NCBI RefSeq assembly: GCF_964199755.1
Contig: NC_133911.1
Location: 2,259,001-2,323,000 of the forward strand
Direction of reading: 5' to 3'
From: Larus michahellis
Taxonomy: Eukaryota; Chordata; Aves; Charadriiformes; Laridae
DNA: 64,000 nucleotides
The position numbers and the translations under genes are program-made. A model generated the notes under the pieces. The model searched no databases and had not been told where the DNA came from. It saw only the letters and a list, made by a program, of their open reading frames with translations. This document shows positions 58,276-64,000 of this stretch, one piece after another. Each line of letters begins with the position of its first letter. Position 1 is the stretch's first letter.

Positions 58276-58396
58276 TTTGTTTTAATTGAAAGAAGGTAGT
58301 TAAGCGTTTGAAAAAGGAGTTTCGATGAATTTCTGCGACCTTAATGGCTCGGGTTTGGCAAGCTCTTGCTTCTTGGTCTCTGTTTCTACTGCTGCC
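58276..58396 (+). repeat. ~120-bp direct repeat, copy B (SZRD1 3' UTR)
   Basis: This is the partner of 57212-57330. The match starts at TTTGTTTTAATTGA and ends at CTACTGCTGCC. Unlike copy A it is not followed by the 32-bp minisatellite. Confidence 0.92.
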
Positions 58397-59680
58397 AAGC
58401 ACCTGGAAGCGGATTCCTGGATACCTGGCCTTTCCGATCGCCTTGGGAGCTGGCGGAGTCCGCCGACCTAGTTTACGTCTTGCACCTGTTAAAGCTTGGC
58501 TACGGAAGAAAAGCTTAAAATACATCTTTTTTTTTGGTTTTTTTTTTCTTTTTATATTTGGGGAGAAGGGAATGTAGACGGATCCTGTGAAAATGCCTGC
58601 TGCCCGCCCGCTGCTTGTGGCAGAGGGCGCCCAGGCAGTGAAGAATTGGAGCTCCGCTGCGAGGAGAATAACCGGCACCGCTCCGCTCCGTGGAATAAAT
58701 GGGTGGCGAGGAGTCCCGCTCCGTATGGCCTGCGCTCGCCGAGGCGGGAGTGCGGACATCCCGAGCGTCCCGTCCCGAGTGGCGAAGGCTCCTGGTCCAG
58801 TCTCTCGCTCACGGTACGAGCTGCATTGCTTCCTGAAACTGCAGACGTCGGGAGCGAAACCGGAGTTGGATAAAGCCTGGATGATTCCTCCTTCCGTCTT
58901 CCCAGCAGCAGCGAGGCCTCGGGGAAAGGATTTTTCCTCCTCTGGCTCCCGGGAAGAGGACGAGGAGGCTGGCGGTCTGCAGGAAGGCGGATGTTCCCCC
59001 CCCCCCCGGATGAAGCTGACCTACCTTAATATCGCTTAATATCGAGGGATTAGATGAACACTAAACTCTCCCCTCGGAGGGGACGGTACCTGGAAAACAG
59101 TTTCTGGTTATGGGCGGATTATTCTGTACGGGTGCAGCCCTCCTGCCGCTTCGTGCTCAGTAGGTTCAAGGGTAAACGAGCAAATCTGAATTAAGCCTTC
59201 TACCCGAAGGGAAGCGACCGTACAAAAAGACATGTATGGAAATACGGCTTAAAAAAACAAAAACAAACAAACAAAAACCAAAAAACAAAAACGGTAAAAT
59301 AAAACTACCTGTGTATTAAAAAGAATCGGCCAGAGCGTTAATTAGCTGATTAAAGCTGATTAAAACACCGAGGACGGTGGCGAGGTGGGGACGGGTGGGC
59401 AGATGTCCCCCAGGTGTCCCCAGCTGCCGGTGCTTTTTGGGGTTTTGGTTTTGTGGTTTTGTTTTGTTTTTTTTTTTAATATTTATCCCCACCCAGGATG
59501 AGTCCCCGGGAGGGAGCGGGAGGGGAGAAGGACGACAGCAATAACCATAGTCACCGCGCCTTTCCTTAATTATTACTAAAAATAGCTTTTAATGGCCAAA
59601 ACCCCCCCCCATTCACCCAATTCGTGGTGTAGCTGGCCAGTGTTAAAGCTGCCGCCTCCTCCAGCACTGAAATCTTTGTC

Positions 59681-59764
59681 TCTGGCACCCAAATCGCCAT
59701 TTCTGGCACCCAGTTTTCCTTCTCTGGCACCAAAATGTCCATTTCTGGCACCGAAGTCTCCGGC
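59681..59764. repeat. 21-bp minisatellite, four copies, in SZRD1 3' UTR
   Basis: Four consecutive 21-bp units begin TCTGGCACC (59681, 59702, 59723, 59744), with variable second halves such as CAAATCGCCATT and AAAATGTCCATT. Because 21 is a multiple of three, the minus strand reads as an open seven-residue repeat (VPEMAIW-like), which I consider a by-product. Confidence 0.93.
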
Positions 59765-59936
59765 ATTGGAATCTCCCGGCTCCTCCATCCCGGTGACCAG
59801 GACACGTCCCGCCCGCGGGCAGGGCTCGGCGGCGTTCCTGCCCTTTGTCCCGGGAAGGTGGAGGATAAACACGGTACCGCGTGTTTTCACCCCAAAACGT
59901 GCGCCGAAAAGAAAACGTTTTATAAATTGTATTTTA

Positions 59937-59942
59937 AATAAA
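59937..59942 (+). terminator. SZRD1: Probable SZRD1 poly(A) signal
   Basis: AATAAA is followed within about 25 nt by a long T-rich downstream element, the normal layout of a cleavage site. It is the last AATAAA before the NECAP2 promoter, about 730 bp from the NECAP2 ATG. Confidence 0.6.
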
Positions 59943-59960
59943 TGTCTTTAAACTTTTAAC

Positions 59961-60469
59961 GACGTTTTTTTTTTTTTTTTAATTCTCCTTTATCCCTGTC
60001 TCTCGCAGGGGCTGCTGCAAGAGGGGCATTTCAGTGGCAGCCTTAAAAAAGGACAGTAGATCCTTAAAAAAATTTGTCAGGAAGGTAAAATCTGGGAGCG
60101 TTCAGCCATATTTGTGCCAGTATTTAGCCAAAAAGTGGGAATTTTGCCCTGTTTTTAGGCTCGCTGGGGAGATGTGACCTGAAGCGGGTGGCAAGTGGCA
60201 GCGCTTGGAGGGGAGATGTGGCTTCCAAACTCGGGCATGAGCTGTGCCCGTGTTGCCTCTGATCGTGGAGGATAAAAGAAGCGATTTTTAACTTTTGATT
60301 TATTTTATTGATTTTCTTGCGGTGTGCTGGTCTCTCTCCCTGCTGGGCGCTGTCGCGGTGCCCTGGCCAAGGCGAGGAGGGCTCAGGGTAGGCTTGCAGC
60401 TCCACCAATCCTTGACTCCCTTTTAATTCTTACTTTTAATAGGTTTTTTAACGTGAAATCGGGATAAAA
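59961..60469. other. SZRD1-NECAP2 intergenic spacer
   Basis: A short spacer with T-rich sequence and no recognisable exon. In human, SPATA21 lies between these two genes; nothing resembling it is visible here. Confidence 0.65.
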
Positions 60470-60516
60470 ATGGGACTTCCAGCGGGACGGCGAGCTGCGG
60501 CAGTGGGGCCTCCCGC

Positions 60517-60533
60517 CCGCCAGGGGGCGCTGC
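60517..60533 (+). promoter_or_regulatory. CTCF-like motif at NECAP2 promoter
   Basis: CCGCCAGGGGGCGCTGC is a strong CTCF core match, differing at one position from CCACCAGGGGGC. It lies about 150 bp upstream of the NECAP2 ATG in plus orientation. Confidence 0.6.
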
Positions 60534-60669
60534 AGCGGCGGCGGGTGCGGAAGCGCCTCTCTCCCCTTGGCGCCGCCGGGGGGGTGGGTGGGGTGGGGGC
60601 GTTACCATAGAGGCGGGCCGGAGCAGCGAGGCGGGGGGGCAGAGCGGCGGCGGGCGGAGTTCCGCCGCG

Positions 60670-60779
60670 ATGGCGGCCATGGCGGCGGCAGAGGAGGAGG
60701 AGTACGAGGCGGTGCTGTGCGTGAAGCCGGCGGTACACGTCTACCGGGTGCCGCCGCGGGCCTCCAACCGCGGTTACAG
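60670..60779 (+). CDS. NECAP2: NECAP2 coding exon 1
   Basis: The exon gives 36 codons plus two bases, with the donor GTGGGG at 60780. Two in-frame ATGs (60670 and 60679) both have a purine at -3 and G at +4. The N-terminus [15 protein letters not shown] is longer and more Ala/Glu-rich than mammalian MEESGYESV, after which the proteins align (VLCVKP). Confidence 0.93.
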
Positions 60780-63700
60780 GTGGGGCCTGCCCCTCTCCCC
60801 TCCTCCCCGTCCCGCTGTGGGGTGCCTCTGCCCGCCGTTGGGTTACGTGGCGGCCGTCCCCTCCCTCCCCGCAGGCTGTCTGCCCCTCCTGTCATGGGGC
60901 TGTGTGGGGTTTGCCCCCCTCCCCGTGGCGTCCCCTCCCCGTAAGGTGTAGGAGACCTGCCCCTCACCGTGGGGCAGCCAGGCCCGCCCCCTATGAGGTA
61001 TCTCTGCCCCATATCCCGGCCCACAGCGGGGTATCTCCATCCCCCCGTGTGTTCTGGGGCTCCTCAGTCCTCAGCCTGGACTGAAGGCTGCCCTGGCAGA
61101 GCCAGGCTGCAGCCAGTGCGGCTCAGCACCCCCGAGAAACTGCTTTCGAGCTGGAGATCCTGTGGAAAGGGAAGCGAAACCTCTTATGCAATTCTTAACC
61201 GGGCCCCGCTGGGACCTGACACCCGGTTTTGCAGGGGCCCAGCTGGTTTGGAGGGAAACGACAGATGTCGTGACAAATCCACCTCCTTCCGCAGCGAGCG
61301 TGGGTGCAGGCAGGTTCTCGCTTGCGCTGCTTCGGTGCTGTTGATGAGGGGAGTTGGGCAGATAAGCTCTGTGACGTGTTATGGGGGCATTAAAATAGGT
61401 CAGTGGTGTTGCCTGGGACGGTGAGAGGCAGCTCAGACGTTGGTCGCCATTTCCTCTTTCTCCAGAGCTGCAGAGTGGCAGCTGGACCAGCCAGCATGGA
61501 GCGGCAGGCTACGGATCACCGCCAAGGGCAAGATCGCGTACATCAAGCTAGAAGACAAGACCTCAGGTAAGAAGGGGGGAAGGCGACAGCTCCACACCTC
61601 TTTGTGGGGAGGAACATGATGTAGGGACGCTACGCCCCGGTGTTAACCCACTTCCATTTCTCTTTTTCAGGAGAACTTTTTGCCCAGGCGCCCGTGGAGC
61701 AGTTCCCTGGCATCGCTGTGGAGAGCGTGACGGACTCCAGCAGATATTTTGTCATCCGGATTGAAGATGGGAACGGTACGTCGCGATATGTGGGGAACAG
61801 ATTGGGGGAATCACCTCAGAAAGCCTTTAGTGCCCTCGCTGCTCTAGTTTGTGAAGGATTCTTGCTTTCAAGGGCTAAATATTCCCAGCATACGGTGGCA
61901 AAGGGATGAATTATCTCACTCCCACGTGCCAACTGTGCTCTGTCCTTCACTAGGAATAAAACCAGTTTAATTTTGCTGCTCGATGTCAGCATGAGGACGC
62001 CTCTGCGTGAAAAATCATCAGCGTGATGCCAACCTCTGCTTTGTCTTGTATTAATTTAAAAGCGGGTTTTACTAAGCCCGTATGTGCAACCAACAAGCTA
62101 AAGATATCTCCAGGCCCATAGCTCAGTCTCCGGAGTCCCAGCTCCAGCTGGAGGAGGCAGAGGGCACGGTGGTGTGCGGGATGGGGTATCCCCTCCCTCT
62201 TCCTCTGCCACTTTGTGGCTCCAGCCCTTCCTTACTCTTCCTCCTTCTCCAGGCCGCCGAGCTTTCATCGGAGTCGGCTTTGTCGACCGAGGGGATGCTT
62301 TTGACTTCAACGTGGCTCTCCAAGACCATTTCAAGTGAGTTTGCGCCTCTCCAAGACCATTTTAAGTGAGTTTGCGCCTCTCCCCATGTCCCCTCAGCTC
62401 TTTTTGCCGGTGTCTGCCAGAAACGGAGAGGAAGAGGAAGCCGTCGGCTCCTGTCGTGCTTGAGTGGGCAAGCGTGGTGTAAAGAGGTGGAAACGCCTGT
62501 TCCTCTGCGCAGCCTTTGTGCAGGCAGCTCTTCCTCCCTCAAGTATTTCCCAGCAGGCTCCCAAACTGGGCTTCCCAGTCTAAAATTGGCCAAATTCCCT
62601 AATTCCATTCCTTCTCTTCACGTGCCACCAGTAAGGGGCTGCTCCTGAGGGACTGGGACGCTGCTCCGGCAGCTGGGAGATAGCCGGGTTTTGGGGCAGG
62701 GTGGGATGTGCTGCTGGCCGGAGCGTCCATGCGGCTCGAGCCGTTGATAGGAATCATTCCCCTGGCGCTGCCCGTAGCACCTTGCTCCGGCTGGTGAGGT
62801 CTCCGATCACATCCAGCACCTTTGAAGAGCTGCTTTTGGGCAGAGGGGATGGTCTGGAGCAGGATTTGTCCGGGAGAGCCCCAGGCTGGTGGTTGACGTC
62901 TCCTTTTCTGCTTATTTAATTCCTGCAGGTGGGTGAGGCAGCAGAGCGAGCTGGCCAAACAGGCCGAGAACCCCGATCAGGGACCCAAACTGGATCTGGG
63001 CTTCAAGGAGGGGCAAACCATCAAACTCAACATCGCGGTGAGGGGCTTTTCCAGCTAAATCCGCCCCCGACGTTTCCCTTGGGGTCGGCACAAGAGGAAG
63101 CAGCGGCTTCTCCCCAAAATCCCCGTGCAGGGGGAAGCCCGGTGCAGAGCCCTTTGTGATAACGCCACGTGCAGTGATTCGCAGAGGGGGTGTCTTAGTG
63201 TTCCTAGTTACAGATCCAGGTCTGAGAGTTCGCGGTGGGGGTTTGCGGGTAAAAAACATCCTTACTTTGATGCCTCTTGCTCCTCTGGCAGTGGGATGTC
63301 GCAGCACAGTTGGATGTTTCCCCCAGAATAAAGCAATTTGGTTTCGTGTGAGCCGTCCCTGGGAGAAATCGCGCTCCGGCTCTGGACTTAAATGTGATAC
63401 CACCCAAGTTTCCCCTCTCTTCTTCCAGAATATGAAGAAAAAGGAAGGAACAACAGGGAACACCAGACCGCGTCCTGCAGGTCTTGGGGGCCTGAGCTTG
63501 CTCCCACCACCTCCCGGAGGAAAATCTTCCGCGTCGGTTTGTCCTTCCGGAGAGCGGCCGTCTTCGCTCTCCACACCCGCCCACCTCCCGGGTACCCCCA
63601 TCACAGGTCCGTGATCACGCGGCGACGACTAAAGCTCCGTAGATTCAGTTTTATCCATCCAAGTTGGGAAAAGAGTGGGGGGAATCTGGGAATAAGAGTG

Positions 63701-63844
63701 GGAAATAACTCCTGATGTTTGTTTTCTCTCTTCCCGACTTTCCTGGCTGCCGACAGACTCCCTCTTGGCCTGGCCGCAGCCCGCTGCTGCCCCCTCTGCT
63801 GCTGCTGCCGCCGATGTCTGGGGAGACTTTGCCAAAGCTTCGGG
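60670..63844 (+). CDS. NECAP2: NECAP2, adaptin-ear-binding coat-associated protein 2 (partial, residues 1-257)
   Basis: The CDS is the join of 60670-60779, 61466-61566, 61671-61775, 62253-62334, 62929-63037, 63429-63606 and 63757-63844, all with GT-AG introns. The PHear (PH-like) domain spans about residues 11-170: [84 protein letters not shown] and [17 protein letters not shown] proline/serine-rich tail follows, with [11 protein letters not shown] and a WGDF motif at residues 250-253, the WxxF type that binds adaptor ears. NECAPs act with AP-2 in clathrin-mediated endocytosis; NECAP2 is also linked to AP-1 and fast endosomal recycling. Human NECAP2 is 263 residues and ends in WVQF, so one more exon is expected beyond 64000. 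NECAP1 is excluded by gene neighbourhood rather than by motif. Confidence 0.96.
60780..61465 (+). other. NECAP2: NECAP2 intron 1
   Basis: A GC-rich 0.7-kb intron whose first 270 bp is made of degenerate CCCCTCCCCGTGGGG-like repeats. Nothing else was recognised. Confidence 0.88.
61466..61566 (+). CDS. NECAP2: NECAP2 coding exon 2
   Basis: The acceptor is TTTCTCCAG and the donor GTAAGA. It completes Arg37, encodes [18 protein letters not shown] through KLEDKTS, and begins Gly71. It belongs to the PHear domain. Confidence 0.96.
61671..61775 (+). CDS. NECAP2: NECAP2 coding exon 3
   Basis: The acceptor is TCTTTTTCAG and the donor GTACGT. It encodes residues 72-105 ([13 protein letters not shown] to RIEDGN) of the PHear domain and begins Gly106. 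Confidence 0.96.
61776..62252 (+). other. NECAP2: NECAP2 intron 3
   Basis: A 0.48-kb intron with a C/T-rich 3' end. No other feature was seen. Confidence 0.9.
62253..62334 (+). CDS. NECAP2: NECAP2 coding exon 4
   Basis: The acceptor is CTTCTCCAG and the donor GTGAGT at 62335. It completes Gly106, encodes [19 protein letters not shown] to QDHF, and begins Lys133. The end of this exon and its donor are copied in a 31-bp tandem duplication. Confidence 0.96.
62316..62377 (+). repeat. NECAP2: 31-bp tandem duplication of NECAP2 exon 4 end and splice donor
   Basis: The two copies are 62316-62346 and 62347-62377; they differ at one base (CATTTCAAG versus CATTTTAAG). Each contains the last 19 exon bases and the donor GTGAGTTTGCGC, so a second donor lies at 62366. 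Confidence 0.95.
62378..62928 (+). other. NECAP2: NECAP2 intron 4 (remainder)
   Basis: The rest of a 0.6-kb intron. No repeat or RNA gene was recognised. Confidence 0.88.
62929..63037 (+). CDS. NECAP2: NECAP2 coding exon 5
   Basis: The acceptor is AATTCCTGCAG and the donor GTGAGG. It completes Lys133 and encodes residues 134-169, [18 protein letters not shown] through [11 protein letters not shown], ending in phase 0. This is the end of the PHear fold. Confidence 0.96.
63038..63428 (+). other. NECAP2: NECAP2 intron 5
   Basis: A 0.39-kb intron. I saw nothing in it beyond a normal polypyrimidine tract. Confidence 0.9.
63429..63606 (+). CDS. NECAP2: NECAP2 coding exon 6
   Basis: The acceptor is CTTCTTCCAG and the donor GTCCGT, a weaker match to consensus. 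It encodes [11 protein letters not shown], the [14 protein letters not shown] segment and a Ser/Pro-rich linker. The linker diverges from mammals more than the PHear exons do, as expected for a disordered tail. Confidence 0.94.
63757..63844 (+). CDS. NECAP2: NECAP2 coding exon 7 (WxxF motif)
   Basis: The acceptor is GCCGACAG and the donor GTGAGG at 63845. It encodes SLLAWPQP, an alanine-rich stretch (from a CTGCTGCTG run) and [14 protein letters not shown] is the conserved adaptor-binding motif. The exon ends with two bases of the next codon, so one terminal exon remains outside the window. Confidence 0.94.
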
Positions 63845-64000
63845 GTGAGGCCGTGTGGGGTTTGTATGTGGCACGGGCGATGCCCGCAGCGATAAAACTC
63901 CCCCGTCCGAACCAAATCCCGCTGTTTTTGCTGGGGGTGGGGGCGTGGCTCCGTGCAAACACCCCTTTGGGATTTAAAAGCGGCTCTGACAGCGTGTATC
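63845..64000 (+). other. NECAP2: Start of NECAP2 intron 7 (window end)
   Basis: Intron sequence after the donor runs to the window edge; the terminal coding exon is not included. Confidence 0.85.

Larger units (their letters stand above)
57759..59960 (+). other. SZRD1: SZRD1 3' UTR (end inferred)
   Basis: The UTR is inferred to run from the stop codon to a poly(A) site shortly after AATAAA at 59937-59942, which is followed by a T-rich element near 59966. An earlier AATAAA at 59298-59303 could give a shorter form. The UTR carries four CACTGTGA motifs at 57863-57942, copy B of the direct repeat, a CAAA-rich stretch near 59.26 kb and a 21-bp minisatellite. Open frames in it do not resemble known proteins. 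Confidence 0.65.
60470..60900. promoter_or_regulatory. NECAP2: CpG island, NECAP2 promoter
   Basis: A GC-rich region surrounds the NECAP2 start, with a CTCF-like motif at 60517 and a GATGGCGGCCATGG sequence overlapping the start codon that resembles a YY1 site. No TATA box is evident. Confidence 0.75.

Noticed and set aside
60602..61024. 140-codon minus-strand open frame over NECAP2 exon 1
   Set aside because: It is the antisense shadow of a GC-rich exon and intron, with Pro/Arg/Gly composition and no family signal.

Overview
This window comes from a vertebrate nuclear genome, most likely a bird. It has compact spliced genes with GT-AG introns, GC-rich CpG-island promoters, and three fragments of the CR1 LINE family with its avian 3' tail (7861-8150 and 26854-27283 on the minus strand, about 3415-3472 on the plus strand). 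The encoded proteins are very close to human FBXO42, SZRD1 and NECAP2, which lie together on human 1p36. Nothing suggests bacterial, viral or plasmid DNA.

Layout. From 1 to about 43.3 kb, FBXO42 runs on the minus strand. Three coding exons are visible: start and F-box at 27420-27669, a linker exon at 24409-24525, and the first kelch exon at 17143-17277. A probable non-coding first exon lies in the CpG island at 43.17-43.6 kb. The remaining kelch and C-terminal exons were not found in 1-17142, so that block is probably a large intron. SZRD1 follows on the plus strand from its own CpG island (ATG at 45749, stop at 57758, 152 codons in four coding exons, 3' UTR probably to about 59.96 kb). NECAP2 starts at 60670 on the plus strand. 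Its first seven coding exons (257 residues) are present and the last exon lies beyond the window.

The genes work separately. FBXO42 is an F-box/kelch substrate receptor of an SCF ubiquitin ligase, SZRD1 is a small SUZ-domain RNA-binding protein, and NECAP2 is an AP-adaptor-associated endocytic protein. They share a neighbourhood: FBXO42 and SZRD1 diverge from CpG islands about 2 kb apart with two oppositely oriented CTCF-like motifs between them, while SZRD1 and NECAP2 are head-to-tail with about 0.7 kb between the inferred SZRD1 poly(A) site and the NECAP2 ATG.

I saw no undescribed biological system. The points most worth checking are: an array of five YY1-like motifs at the FBXO42 promoter; divergent CTCF-like motifs; a 31-bp tandem duplication that copies the NECAP2 exon 4 splice donor; a ~120-bp segment present in both SZRD1 intron 3 and its 3' UTR; a NAGNAG acceptor in SZRD1; an unassigned exon-like block between FBXO42 and SZRD1 that is phase-compatible with SZRD1 exon 2; and the absence of SPATA21 between SZRD1 and NECAP2.
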